A DNA stretch of 42,076 bases from Planctomycetaceae bacterium. GTDB taxonomy: Bacteria; Planctomycetota; Planctomycetia; Pirellulales; Pirellulaceae. The notes under the pieces were generated by a model. That model was not told the DNA's origin, did not search any database, and saw nothing but the letters and a program-made list of their open reading frames with translations. Shown piece by piece: positions 8,273-17,298 of the stretch (position 1 is the stretch's first letter; every line of letters starts with the position of its first letter). The position numbers were made by a program, and so were the translations under genes. The stretch is from NCBI GenBank assembly GCA_005798335.1, contig SYJV01000499.1, positions 1 to 42,076 of the forward strand. Direction: 5' to 3'.

Positions 8273-9049
8273 ATGCCCTCTCCGTTTCCTGGAATGAACC
8301 CCTATCTCGAACAGCCGGATGTTTGGCATGACTTTCAACAAGGGTTCGTAACGGCAATTCGCAATGCTCTGACACCGCAAATTCGCCCTAAGTACATTGC
8401 CAAGATAGACGACAATATCTATCTGCACGAATTGGACAATGCGAGCCGACGACTGCTGGGACGACCCGATGTAATGATACTTGAGCCAGACAAGCCCGGG
8501 AAATCGCCTGCCACAAACATGGTTGCGGATCTCCCAAAAGCTCAGGGGATTGTGCTTCCGGCAGTCGATCGCATTGATGAACCCTTTATTGAAATTCGCG
8601 ACGCCCAATATCGCGATTTGATAACGGTGATCGAGTTGTTGAGCCCCACGAACAAAGCCGAGGGTCCAGATCGGACTCAATATCTTTCAAAACGGCATGC
8701 ACTCATCGCGAGTAACGTTAACTACGTAGAAATTGACTTGCTGCGTGGGTATTCTCGCATGCCGATGCAGGGGTTAGCCAAATGCGATTACTGCGTCATG
8801 GTAAGCAGGTGCCATCTACGACCTCGAGTAGACCTGTGGCCGATTGGACTCCGCGAAACACTGCCGCGCATTCCGGTTCCGCTGCGCCGCGAGGATAGCG
8901 ATGCCGTTGTCGATCTGCAAACATTGCTAAACGATGTGTTCGATGCGGCTGGCTATGCCGACTACATCTACTCCGGCTCACCACGCCCGTCGATTGCAGA
9001 CGCTGATCGAAGCTGGTTGGCGGAACAGCTTGGTCAACAACTACCTTGA
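8273..9049 (+). CDS. DUF4058 family protein
   Basis: A 258-residue protein opening with MPSPFPGMNPYLE, the hallmark N-terminus of DUF4058, which fixes the start at 8273 rather than the in-frame ATG 17 codons earlier. The core contains RPDVMI, EPFIEIRD, VIELLSPTNK and YVEIDLLRG. The acidic residues and the P-x-NK segment on alternating strands resemble a PD-(D/E)xK-like nuclease fold, but that is my inference. The family is abundant in planctomycetes and cyanobacteria and has no established function. The gene is intact and ends five bases before the convergent acetylesterase gene. Confidence 0.85.
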   Translation: MPSPFPGMNPYLEQPDVWHDFQQGFVTAIRNALTPQIRPKYIAKIDDNIYLHELDNASRRLLGRPDVMILEPDKPGKSPATNMVADLPKAQGIVLPAVDRIDEPFIEIRDAQYRDLITVIELLSPTNKAEGPDRTQYLSKRHALIASNVNYVEIDLLRGYSRMPMQGLAKCDYCVMVSRCHLRPRVDLWPIGLRETLPRIPVPLRREDSDAVVDLQTLLNDVFDAAGYADYIYSGSPRPSIADADRSWLAEQLGQQLP

Positions 9050-9054
9050 CGGAA

Positions 9055-10260
9055 TCAACGTCGGAGTGGTCCCTGATTCTTCATCATGGAGAGTGTGGCT
9101 TCGGCGAATGCCTGGCCCATGAGTGCGAAAGTCTTTGCGCAGCCAAGATAGTGATAGCCGGCATTGGAAGCGCCACGCGCCCAGAGTGCGGCTTGTTCGG
9201 GAGTGATGAGTTTCGCTTCAAAGTTCGTCAAATACTCACGTTTTTGTTCGGCGGTCATTGATCCGTCGGCGTTGGCGTGATCGCGATGCTTTGACTCGAG
9301 GAAAAAGCTCATCTGCCGCACTTTATCCCGTTTCTCCGCGATGGCTCCGAGTTCTTCGGACCAAAATGGCGCTGTCGGCACGGCGGTCACGTTGCCGCGA
9401 AACTCAGGAAGCGCCGCAGGCGCGGACATCGCTTTACGGAACTCTATGGTCTGCTCGTTTGGCTTAGCGCCACCGACTCCCAGCACTCCGATTACAAACG
9501 GCATCTTTGGCGCGCTCAGATCCTTACGGACATCGCGGATGAAGTGCGCCATCGCGCTGCTGTATGCATCGTAGCCACCAGATTTGGTGCGATTCGGATA
9601 AGTACCAGCATCAACGAGGTCGTTCCAGCCCTGAAGCCAGACAAAACCAGAGATCTCAAATCCTTGCCTTTCGTCATAGGTTGGACAGACTCGTTTGATA
9701 TCGCCCAGTACATATCGAACATGCTCGATCATGAGCCGGTAGTAGCGACCGGTTTCTTTCACTTTGGCCGCCTTGATCGCGTCCAGATCCTTGCCCCGCT
9801 TATGGAAGTTCGCGAGCTGCGAGTCGCTGAATACATACGGTCCAGCGCTTGGTGAACGGAAGTCGGTGTGCAAACTCTTGCCACCCCACGCGGTTTTGAT
9901 GATGAGAACTGGCTCGTCGAAAGTGGCGTCCATCGTAATGCCGAAAGTGAACTCGGGACCGATCTTGCCGCCGTCCTGATCGGGCTGGCGACGCGCGCCG
10001 TATCCAGCGGTCAGCTTACCGTGGCCTTCACCGTTCTTATCGCGCATGCCGGTGAGATAGGAAATCCAGGCGCCATCGCAGACACGTGGTTTGCCATCCG
10101 TTTCAAGCATCTGGTTCAACAACGGAACGGTTGCGGGATCGTCGCCGATGTAATCAAACGTCTCGATCTTGGCATGACCTTCCATGTTGGACTGGCCGGC
10201 CAGAATGAACACTCGCAATGGTTTAGACTGCGCTAATGACGAGTTTGCAGTTGCAGTCAA
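9055..10260 (-). CDS. Sialate O-acetylesterase-like (SASA/DUF303) protein, start disrupted
   Basis: An SGNH-type esterase of the DUF303/SASA group, which removes acetyl groups from sugars. The nucleophile block FILAGQSNMEGH follows the N-terminus, and GFVWLQGWNDL is the conserved central block. The C-terminal HYLGCAKTFALMGQAFAEA resembles the catalytic His block of planctomycete relatives. The first available start is a TTG at 10260, giving only a short leader before the fold. Upstream in the same frame lies a convincing signal peptide (KPISTIFLGAILSIL then TATANSSLAQS), but the frame closes at a TGA (10303-10305) with no start codon between. One A fewer in the run just after a nearby TTG would restore a signal-peptide start. 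It follows a sulfatase gene by about 58 bases and probably shares its mRNA. Confidence 0.85.
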   Translation of the reverse strand: MTATANSSLAQSKPLRVFILAGQSNMEGHAKIETFDYIGDDPATVPLLNQMLETDGKPRVCDGAWISYLTGMRDKNGEGHGKLTAGYGARRQPDQDGGKIGPEFTFGITMDATFDEPVLIIKTAWGGKSLHTDFRSPSAGPYVFSDSQLANFHKRGKDLDAIKAAKVKETGRYYRLMIEHVRYVLGDIKRVCPTYDERQGFEISGFVWLQGWNDLVDAGTYPNRTKSGGYDAYSSAMAHFIRDVRKDLSAPKMPFVIGVLGVGGAKPNEQTIEFRKAMSAPAALPEFRGNVTAVPTAPFWSEELGAIAEKRDKVRQMSFFLESKHRDHANADGSMTAEQKREYLTNFEAKLITPEQAALWARGASNAGYHYLGCAKTFALMGQAFAEATLSMMKNQGPLRR

Positions 10261-10318
10261 TATAGATAGTATCGCGCCTAGGAAAATCGTGGAAATGGGC
10301 TTTCAAGTTTATGTGTTG

Positions 10319-11863
10319 TTATGGCCTACTACGGCCGCGTGACTTGGATTGTTCGAGCAGAGATTTCAGCTCGATCACGATCTCGGGCCGAGTAGCATAG
10401 AGGTTTTTCGTTTCGCCGGGGTCCGCCGCCAGGTTGTAGAGCTGACCGGATGCTTCCGGGGCCGATTCGGGAACGATGAATTGCTTGAGGTCGGGACTAT
10501 TCTCGTAACGGTTTCCGCCGGAACCAATGTGGTCGATATATTTCCAGTCACCGCGACGAATCGAAAGCGTGCGCACGCCACCGAATGCTTGCTGCAAAAG
10601 AAAAGGACGGATCGGGGCGTGCTCGCTATTGAGCCATGCCGGCAACATGTTGAAACTGTCCTCGGCTGAGGCAACTGGCAGCGGCGCGCCGATGATGGCG
10701 GCGATCGTCGCCATGACATCGGTGAGACTAGTGAGCTGGGCGTTCGTCGAGCCGGCTTTCACTTTGCTCGGCCAGCGAACTAGGAACGGTACACGATGTC
10801 CGCCTTCCCAACTATCGCGCTTCATACCGCGCCAGGGACGCGCTCCATCATGACCATAGTCGGCTCGCATGCGAATGACGCTGGTTGTCTCCGGACCGTT
10901 GTCACTGGAGAAGATGACAATAGTGTTGTCGGCGATTCCCAAGGATTCGAGCGTCTTCAGCAGTTCTCCAACGATCTCGTCCAGTTCAACTATGAAGTCT
11001 CCATGCGGTCCAGCGTTTGATCGACCCTTGAATTGCGGCGCGGCGAACGACGGCAGATGCACGGCTTGAGCGGAGTGAAAGAGAAAGAATGGTTTGTTTG
11101 GCGATTGTTGAACATGACGCTCGATAAACTCGCGGCTTTTCTGCAAGAAGACGAGATCGACGTCCTCCATCGCATAGTCTGGCACAATGAGCCCAGCGCG
11201 GCAATCGTTCGCATAGGGATGTTTGGGTAACTTCAACTTATCGACGATTTCTGTCGGAGGAATGGGCACTAAGTCGTCTTTGATGAAGGCGTACAGCCAA
11301 TCCGTCGTGGGGCAACAGGCAGTTCCGAAAAACGATTGAAATCCATGATCGACCGGTCCACCTTCGATGCGTTGCGAGAAATCCACCCGACGCACTGCGT
11401 CGACTCCGTTTCCACGAACAGGTTGTCCTGCATTGTCGCGGAATGTCAGTCCGATATGCCACTTTCCGACGCACGCTGTTGCATAACCGTTGTCGCGCAG
11501 TAGGCTTGGCAGCGTCAGCCGACCTGGAGTAATCAGCGACGGCCCGCCAATTCCCGTGAAGACCGTACCGCCATTCGGAACCCGAAACGCCATCTGACCG
11601 GTCATCAAGCTGTAGCGCGTCGGAGTGCAAACTGTGCAGGGACTGTGAGCGTCCATGAAACGCATCCCCTCGCGCGCCAAGCGATCGATGTGTGGGGTCG
11701 CAATTTTCGATTGCTCGTTATAGCACCGCACATCGCCATACCCAAGGTCGTCAGCCAGGATAAGAAGTACGTTGGGTCTGTCGGACGCCGAAAGCTGGCT
11801 ACAAATGAATACAGCCATGGCGTTAAACAGTAGAACAAGGGAAGTAACGCTGTTGAGTTTCAT
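10319..11863 (-). CDS. Secreted arylsulfatase (S1 family)
   Basis: A 514-residue type I sulfatase that hydrolyses sulfate esters, probably on a polysaccharide. Residues 1-26 form a signal peptide (hydrophobic LVLLFNAMAVFI, then SQLSAS). The metal-binding LADDLGYGD is at about 36-44. The formylglycine motif CTPTR has Cys79 as the residue to be converted. The distal metal site appears as IVIFSSDNGPETT, and the C-terminal half (RRGDWKYI, LYNLAADPGETKNL) is typical of arylsulfatase A-like enzymes. The acetylesterase-like gene follows in the same direction, which suggests a sulfated and acetylated substrate. No strong ribosome site precedes the ATG. Confidence 0.93.
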   Translation of the reverse strand: MKLNSVTSLVLLFNAMAVFICSQLSASDRPNVLLILADDLGYGDVRCYNEQSKIATPHIDRLAREGMRFMDAHSPCTVCTPTRYSLMTGQMAFRVPNGGTVFTGIGGPSLITPGRLTLPSLLRDNGYATACVGKWHIGLTFRDNAGQPVRGNGVDAVRRVDFSQRIEGGPVDHGFQSFFGTACCPTTDWLYAFIKDDLVPIPPTEIVDKLKLPKHPYANDCRAGLIVPDYAMEDVDLVFLQKSREFIERHVQQSPNKPFFLFHSAQAVHLPSFAAPQFKGRSNAGPHGDFIVELDEIVGELLKTLESLGIADNTIVIFSSDNGPETTSVIRMRADYGHDGARPWRGMKRDSWEGGHRVPFLVRWPSKVKAGSTNAQLTSLTDVMATIAAIIGAPLPVASAEDSFNMLPAWLNSEHAPIRPFLLQQAFGGVRTLSIRRGDWKYIDHIGSGGNRYENSPDLKQFIVPESAPEASGQLYNLAADPGETKNLYATRPEIVIELKSLLEQSKSRGRSRP

Positions 11864-12007
11864 GTAAGAATGTCGGCTCGCTCTATTTTCTCGTTGTATT
11901 GTCGCGGTATGGCGATTGAATTGACGAAGCTCGAGTGCAATCGAGCTTGGAAATTTTCAGCGGTATGTAGCCAGTTTGGCTTTCATGTCAGCCAGTCAAA
12001 CGCTGGT

Positions 12008-13417
12008 TTAATTTTTGGAATTCTTTGCAATCGCTGATTCGAAAGCTATTGTCTGCGGATCGTCGGTTCTCTTCATGTGGCTGAGCAGCTTTTGACTCAG
12101 CGATGCCACTTCACTTGCATACTTCGCGTCGTTGATGAGGTTCTTGCGCTCCGTTGGATCAATTGCAGTATCGAACAGCATCAGTGTTTCGCCATCGACA
12201 AGCTGTTTAACACGCGTCTGAATTGTCGCGTCGGTCGAGGCATCCATTGCGGCGAAACTCAAACCACTCATGGCCTCGACACGAAACTTGTTGGGACCAC
12301 CCACCCAAGCATGAAACATCAATGCGCGATTCTTCGTACGGATGCACCGCTGTGCAAACGACTTGCCGCTGCTGACTGTGTTGACATGCGTGATGACGTA
12401 GTCTCGATCGGATTGTGTCTCGCCTTTGAGCAGCGGTACCCACGAGCGACCGTCCATTCCTGTTGGCGGGTTCACGTCGAGCAACTGCAGCAGCGACGGC
12501 ATCACATCGACACTGCTGACGAACTCGGTGCGCGTCTGCGGTTCTTTCATGCCGGGGATGCGGATCAGCACCGGCGACGATGTGCCGTTGCTGTACACCG
12601 TCGCTTTCGAGAACGGGAAGGACATCCCGTGATCGGACATGAAGACCACAATCGTGTCAGCGTCTCGACCTGCCGCAATCAACTCCTTCATCACCAGCCC
12701 GAACGCCACGTCGAATCGGCTCACGCTCGAATAGTAATGTGCGACTTCCTCGCGAACGCGTGGGATATCTTCCAGGAACGCCGGAACCGTCACTTCGTTC
12801 GGTTTGAAGACCCTCGCGCCGTCGAGCAGGTCGTTGATTTTAGCCTTCATACCAACTCCGGCAACGAACGGTCGGTGCGGGTCGCAGATATTGGCATTGA
12901 TGAAGAACGGCTTCTTCTCAGTCGCTGCGTTGTCCAATAGTTCGCGGAACCTTTCTGCAAACTTCGTCGGTCGTTTGCCGAGTGCTTGTTCGCCGGTCGC
13001 GTGCCAGGGGAATTTATCGGCGGGAGCCATGTGTGCTATTTTGGCGATAGCGGCGGTATAGTATCCATTGTCGCGCAGCACCTCGACCAGCGTCGGCACG
13101 TCGCGCCGAATCGGATTGAACCCGAGCGCTCCGTTGCGATGCGGAACGCGGCCTGTCATCAGGGCCGACCGACCCGGTTGGCAGATCGGCACCGTGACAT
13201 GACTATTGACAAATCGGTGCGCAGTTTTCGCGAACGCGTCGAAGTTTGGCGTCGCTCCGAGCGTGTTGCCATTCCAACCACTCGAGTCTGCGTTCATGTC
13301 GTCAGCGGTGATGATCAGCAGACTCATTTTTTTCGGCGGCTGTGCAGCCAGCGCGCTGCACACGCATATCCAGGGTATTGCGATCAGCATCGAGGCAAAG
13401 CGGATTAATGTAGTCAT
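12008..13417 (-). CDS. Secreted sulfatase (S1 family, heparan N-sulfatase/iduronate sulfatase-like)
   Basis: A 469-residue sulfatase with an N-terminal signal peptide (residues 1-25, ending CSALAAQ). Metal residues lie in IITADDMNADSSGWNG. The formylglycine motif is CQPGR with Cys79, which fits the general C-x-P-x-R pattern with Gln in the variable second position where Ser or Thr is usual. FMSDHGMSFPFSKATVYSNG supplies the later metal and sulfate ligands. The C-terminus DPTERKNLINDAKYA is characteristic. AAAGGAG lies 11 bases before the ATG. It is in the same orientation as the other sulfatase, with 144 bases between them, so it may be a separate unit. Confidence 0.92.
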   Translation of the reverse strand: MTTLIRFASMLIAIPWICVCSALAAQPPKKMSLLIITADDMNADSSGWNGNTLGATPNFDAFAKTAHRFVNSHVTVPICQPGRSALMTGRVPHRNGALGFNPIRRDVPTLVEVLRDNGYYTAAIAKIAHMAPADKFPWHATGEQALGKRPTKFAERFRELLDNAATEKKPFFINANICDPHRPFVAGVGMKAKINDLLDGARVFKPNEVTVPAFLEDIPRVREEVAHYYSSVSRFDVAFGLVMKELIAAGRDADTIVVFMSDHGMSFPFSKATVYSNGTSSPVLIRIPGMKEPQTRTEFVSSVDVMPSLLQLLDVNPPTGMDGRSWVPLLKGETQSDRDYVITHVNTVSSGKSFAQRCIRTKNRALMFHAWVGGPNKFRVEAMSGLSFAAMDASTDATIQTRVKQLVDGETLMLFDTAIDPTERKNLINDAKYASEVASLSQKLLSHMKRTDDPQTIAFESAIAKNSKN

Positions 13418-13502
13418 CGTTTCAATTCTCCTTTGGTCTGATTGTCCACGATACCTCCTCGTCCATCATATGTCCAAGGCAGGCATGCTGTTCAAGCACG
13501 AT

Positions 13503-13876
13503 CGCTTGATCGGAGCGCCGATACTCTTGAATTGATCGGAGGCCAGCTCTTCGATCAGGGAATCATTCATCGCAATGCCGCCAGGACGCGAAGGCGCAAG
13601 GGACGCCACTTCAGCTTCTTCGCGTCTTAGCGTCTCTGCGTCTTTGCGTTGTTTTCCGGTCATAGTCCATTCACCACTCGATGGATGCCGTCGCGCTTGA
13701 TCGGAGCGCCGATACTCTTGAATTGATCAGCTCTTCGATCAGGGGTTCATTCATCGCAAAGCCGCCAGGACGCGAAGGCGCAACGGACGCCACTTCAGCT
13801 TCTTCGCGTCTTTGCGTCTCTGCATCTTTGCGTTGTTTTCCGGTCATAGTCCATTCACCACTCGATGGATGCCGTC
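13503..13876. repeat. Tandem duplication (two ~185-190-bp copies) downstream of the GxxExxY gene
   Basis: Copy A (13503-13692) and copy B (13694-13876) are nearly identical apart from a 7-base deletion and scattered changes. Both contain the degenerate CGCGAAGGCGCAA and CTTCGCGTC-TTTGCGTCTC units and finish with the same ~30 bases. In copy B these bases are the last codons of the GxxExxY gene (GIHRVVNGL and stop). Copy A therefore carries a stranded duplicate of that gene's 3' end. The 13418-13843 stretch has no gene. Confidence 0.88.
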
Positions 13877-14224
13877 CTTGACGACCCGTTCGCCGAAATT
13901 GATGACCATCCCCAGTTTCGTTCCGGTCAGCTGCAGGTAGGTCAGAGTTTGCGCCTCGAAGATCGCGTTGTACTCAGCGACTGCCTTGCATTCGACAACG
14001 ACCAAGTCGCCGACAATGACGTCAATCCGCAGCGGCGACGCGAGTATTCGGCCTTTGTACGGAATCGGAAGACTTACCTGACGCTTAACCGACAGACCGC
14101 GTTGTTCGAGTTCCCAGACCAGCGCTTCTTCGTAGACAGATTCCAACAACCCCGGCCCGCCAAGCGTGCGATGAACCTCAATGGCTGATTCAAGAATCAG
14201 TCGGCTGATTTCATTTTCTGTCAT
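13844..14224 (-). CDS. GxxExxY protein (PD-(D/E)XK nuclease-like)
   Basis: A small protein of 126 residues with the signature G25-x-x-E28-x-x-Y31 in GPGLLESVYEEAL. The RIDVIVGDLVVVECKAV block has D68, E78 and K80 in PD-(D/E)xK spacing. The family is scattered through bacteria in apparently mobile copies with no established function; DNA cleavage is inference from the fold. The gene is full length. It is embedded in degenerate GCGAAGGCGCAA-type repeats on both sides, and its last ~10 codons are duplicated 184 bases downstream. Confidence 0.88.
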   Translation of the reverse strand: MTENEISRLILESAIEVHRTLGGPGLLESVYEEALVWELEQRGLSVKRQVSLPIPYKGRILASPLRIDVIVGDLVVVECKAVAEYNAIFEAQTLTYLQLTGTKLGMVINFGERVVKDGIHRVVNGL

Positions 14225-14250
14225 GCTGGTAATCCTGAATCAAGAATAAA

Positions 14251-14330
14251 CGCGAAGGCGCAAGGACGCGAAGACGCAAACGGAAGAACGAGTTTTGTCA
14301 TGATTCTTTGCGCCCTTGCGTCTCTGCGTT
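14251..14330. repeat. Degenerate repeats in inverted orientation upstream of the GxxExxY gene
   Basis: The left half (14251-14280) reads CGCGAAGGCGCAAGGACGCG and continues AAGACGCAAA. The right half (14308-14330) carries the complementary TTGCGCCCTTGCGTCTCTGC. Together they could fold into an imperfect hairpin. The same unit family is found on the other side of the GxxExxY gene, so the gene is bracketed by it. The rest of 14225-14501 holds nothing recognisable. Confidence 0.75.
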
Positions 14331-14501
14331 GATTGATTTGAAAGCTGAAACAGTTGGGCTTCTTTACTTCGCGATCGGTGTTGCCTCGTCAGGATATATG
14401 GGCGCGACGGAATTTGCATCGCGACTTTCGTGATTCTGCAATGCAATTACGCTAAACTGTGCGGAAGTGTGGTTATTTTGTTTCTGGTGCGAGAATGTTA
14501 G

Positions 14502-17285
14502 ATGCGATTCAGATCAGCGTGTTATGTACCTTGTGCTAAGCCGATTGTTTTCAAGTTGGCATGTGGATGGGAATTTTTTCTTGGGATTGTGTGCTGTTTG
14601 AATTTAGTTACCGCGGCAACATCTGCGGAGGGGTTGCGATTCGACGTCGATATTCAACCAATCTTGGCGGCGAAGTGTGCAAAGTGCCACGGGGAATCTA
14701 AACAGCAGGCAGGACTTCGCTTGGACACCGCAGCCCATCTACTGCGCGGCGGAGAATCTGGGCCGGCGATCACGCCTTTCAAGGCCGACGATAGTCTCTT
14801 GTTTCAACTCGTTCGCAACGGCGAAATGCCTCCCAAAAACAGCGAACCGCTTTCGGTGAGCGAACTGGCGCGCATCGAAAAATGGCTGACCGACGGGGCG
14901 GTGATTTCTACGGAGTTGAAGGCTCAGAAGATCGTCACGACAGAGCAGATCGTGCCGCTGATGTTATTGCGATGTGCACCGTGCCATGGTGGCCGGCGCC
15001 AAGAATCCAACTTGGATGTGCGCACCAAGTCGGGCATGTTGCGCGGAGGAAAATCTGGGCCAGCCGTAATCGCGGGCCAGCCCGAGGATAGTTTATTAGT
15101 CAAACGAATTCACGCCGGAGACATGCCACCCCGAAGGCAATTGGTGTCTGTCAGTATCAAGCCGATGGAAGCGAGCGAGCTGGAACTGCTGAAGAGTTGG
15201 ATCGCCAGCGGCATGCCGGAGGCGAGTTCGGCAGAACGATCCGCGCGTATGCAGCCATCGCAGGTCACCGAAGAAGATCGCCAATTTTGGGCTTTTCGTT
15301 CACTGGCGCCGCCGGCAACAGTCTCGTTTCACTCCAGTGAAAAGTCGGTTGGCGGTACAGGCTCCTGCCGCAATCGAATCGATCAATTCATTCATGACAA
15401 GCTGCAAGTGAAGGGGCTGGACTTTTCTCCCGAGGCAGACAAGGCGACACTTTTTCGGCGAGTGCACTTCGATGTTGTTGGCTTGCCACCTGATCCAGAC
15501 GATATGCAAGAATTTGTGGCCGATCGTGATCCACGGGCTTACGAGAAATGGGTGGAGCGACTGTTGGCATCGCCTCGATACGGCGAGCGTTGGGGCAGGC
15601 ACTGGTTGGATGCGGCGGGCTATGCGGATTCGGAGGGAGCGCAAAACGAAGATCGCATCCGTTCTAATATGTGGCGATATCGCGATTATGTGATTCGTGC
15701 TTTTAACTCAGACAAGCCCTATGATCAGTTTCTGCACGAGCAATTGGCCGGCGATGAACTGGTAGACTACCAGCGCGCGGATGACATCACCAACGAGATA
15801 TACGACAGCTTGGTGGCAACCGGATTTTTGCGAACGGCGCCCGATCGAACATTCGCAAACATCACCAATTTTGTTCCAGATCGGCTGGAAGTGATCGCTG
15901 ACGAGATTCAGATTCTAGGATCGTCGGTACTGGGTTTGACGATGCACTGCGCACGCTGTCACGCGCATAAATTCGATCCGATTTCGCAAGTCGATTACTA
16001 TCGGCTGGCCGCGCTGCTGAAAGATGCGCTGGACGAACACGACTGGCTCGGTCCCGAGCAACGTAGTTTGAAACAAGTAACGAAAGCGGAACGCGATACT
16101 TGGTTGCAGCATGACGCACAGATCACTTCGGAGCTAGCGCCACTGAAGGAACAACTGAAGTCGGTGAGCGACGCCGAAGAAAAGAAAAAGCTGGAAGCAA
16201 GTATCAAGGACTTGGAAGCCAAACGCAAGCCAGAGCCAAGCATCCGCGCGCTGTGGTCTCGTGGTGATCCATCGCCGACTTTCCTGTTGACGCGAGGCAA
16301 TTACCTTACGCCCGGAGTTGAGGTCGAACCTGGTGTCCCTACTGTGTTGGCGAGCGGATCGGCTAGTTTCGTTATCGAACCGCCTCGGCATGACGCAAAG
16401 GCGACGGGACGGCGCTTGGCACTGGCGCGGTGGCTAACGCAGCCCGAGCATCCGTTGACGGCGCGAGTTTTTGTCAATCGCCTGTGGAAGCATCATTTCG
16501 GTATTGGGATCGTTTCGACGCTGAGCAACTTTGGCAAAACGGGTTCGCCGCCCACGCACCCCGAGCTGCTCGACTGGCTAGCGTACGAATTGGTTCGCCA
16601 GGATTGGAGCCAGAAAGAAATTCATCGATTAATTTTAACTTCAACTACTTACCGTCAATCGTCATTGACCAGTCAAGATCGATTGGAATCGGACCCAGAC
16701 AATCGTTGGTTATCTCGCATGCCACTGCGTCGCTTGGAGGCGGAAGTCTTTCGCGACAGTTTGTTGTACGTTGCTGGTCGTTTGGATCTCTCCGCGTTTG
16801 GTCCTCCGGATGGCGTTGAGGTTCGAGACGACGGTTTAGTGTTGTCCCAAGGATTTGCGGACGGTGGACGTCGCAGCGTGTATGTACTGCATCGCCGGAC
16901 CAAGTTACCCACGTTGCTGGAGAATTTCGACTCACCGCAAATGGGACCGAATTGCATTCAGCGCGGTGAGTCGACTGTCGCACCCCAAGCCCTGCATTTG
17001 CTAAACAACGCCGCCGTTCACAGCTTAGCCAAACATTTTGCGGACTCAGTCTTGCGAGCGGGAGAAATTGAGGACAAACGGTTGGTGGTCCGAGCGCACG
17101 AGAACGCGTTTGGCTCAGCTCCCACCGAGGCGGAAATCGAGGTAGCTTTGGAATCGTTTGCTGCATTCGTAAGCGCATGGCGGGCTGCGCTCCCGAATGC
17201 GGACAAGAGGGAAGTTCGCGCACGTGCATTGCAGAACTATTGTCATGCACTGTTCAATTCAGCAGGTTTCCTGTACGTGGACTAA
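14502..17285 (+). CDS. PSD1 and planctomycete cytochrome C domain-containing protein (DUF1549/DUF1553)
   Basis: A 927-residue protein of the type greatly expanded in planctomycetes. A hydrophobic N-terminal segment (about 17-40) is probably a signal peptide. Two planctomycete cytochrome-c-like domains follow, with haem motifs C59-A-K-C62-H63 and C158-A-P-C161-H162, each trailed by L-x-T/V...LLRGG-x-SGPA and the GEMPP/GDMPP turn with the Met ligand. DUF1549 starts near 290 (IDQFIHDKL) and contains a third CxxCH (C483-ARC-H487). A short Glu/Lys-rich coiled stretch lies at about 540-580. DUF1553 occupies the C-terminal third (RVFVNRLWKHHFG, YRQSS, RLEAEVFRDSLL). The DUF1501 gene follows by 13 bases, as is usual. 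The pair is thought to act outside the cytoplasm, but its biochemical role is unknown. Confidence 0.94.
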   Translation: MRFRSACYVPCAKPIVFKLACGWEFFLGIVCCLNLVTAATSAEGLRFDVDIQPILAAKCAKCHGESKQQAGLRLDTAAHLLRGGESGPAITPFKADDSLLFQLVRNGEMPPKNSEPLSVSELARIEKWLTDGAVISTELKAQKIVTTEQIVPLMLLRCAPCHGGRRQESNLDVRTKSGMLRGGKSGPAVIAGQPEDSLLVKRIHAGDMPPRRQLVSVSIKPMEASELELLKSWIASGMPEASSAERSARMQPSQVTEEDRQFWAFRSLAPPATVSFHSSEKSVGGTGSCRNRIDQFIHDKLQVKGLDFSPEADKATLFRRVHFDVVGLPPDPDDMQEFVADRDPRAYEKWVERLLASPRYGERWGRHWLDAAGYADSEGAQNEDRIRSNMWRYRDYVIRAFNSDKPYDQFLHEQLAGDELVDYQRADDITNEIYDSLVATGFLRTAPDRTFANITNFVPDRLEVIADEIQILGSSVLGLTMHCARCHAHKFDPISQVDYYRLAALLKDALDEHDWLGPEQRSLKQVTKAERDTWLQHDAQITSELAPLKEQLKSVSDAEEKKKLEASIKDLEAKRKPEPSIRALWSRGDPSPTFLLTRGNYLTPGVEVEPGVPTVLASGSASFVIEPPRHDAKATGRRLALARWLTQPEHPLTARVFVNRLWKHHFGIGIVSTLSNFGKTGSPPTHPELLDWLAYELVRQDWSQKEIHRLILTSTTYRQSSLTSQDRLESDPDNRWLSRMPLRRLEAEVFRDSLLYVAGRLDLSAFGPPDGVEVRDDGLVLSQGFADGGRRSVYVLHRRTKLPTLLENFDSPQMGPNCIQRGESTVAPQALHLLNNAAVHSLAKHFADSVLRAGEIEDKRLVVRAHENAFGSAPTEAEIEVALESFAAFVSAWRAALPNADKREVRARALQNYCHALFNSAGFLYVD

Positions 17286-17298
17286 CGGAAGCAAACAA

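Noticed and set aside
12077-12940. Open frame of 287 codons on the plus strand
   Set aside because: It lies entirely antisense to the sulfatase gene, has no recognisable domain, and its composition is that of a shadow frame.
13503-14330. Possible CRISPR array because of repeated ~30-base blocks
   Set aside because: The period is about 185 bases, the units are degenerate and there are no regular unique spacers or cas genes. It is a tandem duplication with low-complexity repeats.
16645-17250. Open frame of 201 codons antisense to the PSD1 gene
   Set aside because: It is opposite highly conserved DUF1553 coding sequence and its translation is rich in Arg, Pro and Cys without any motif.
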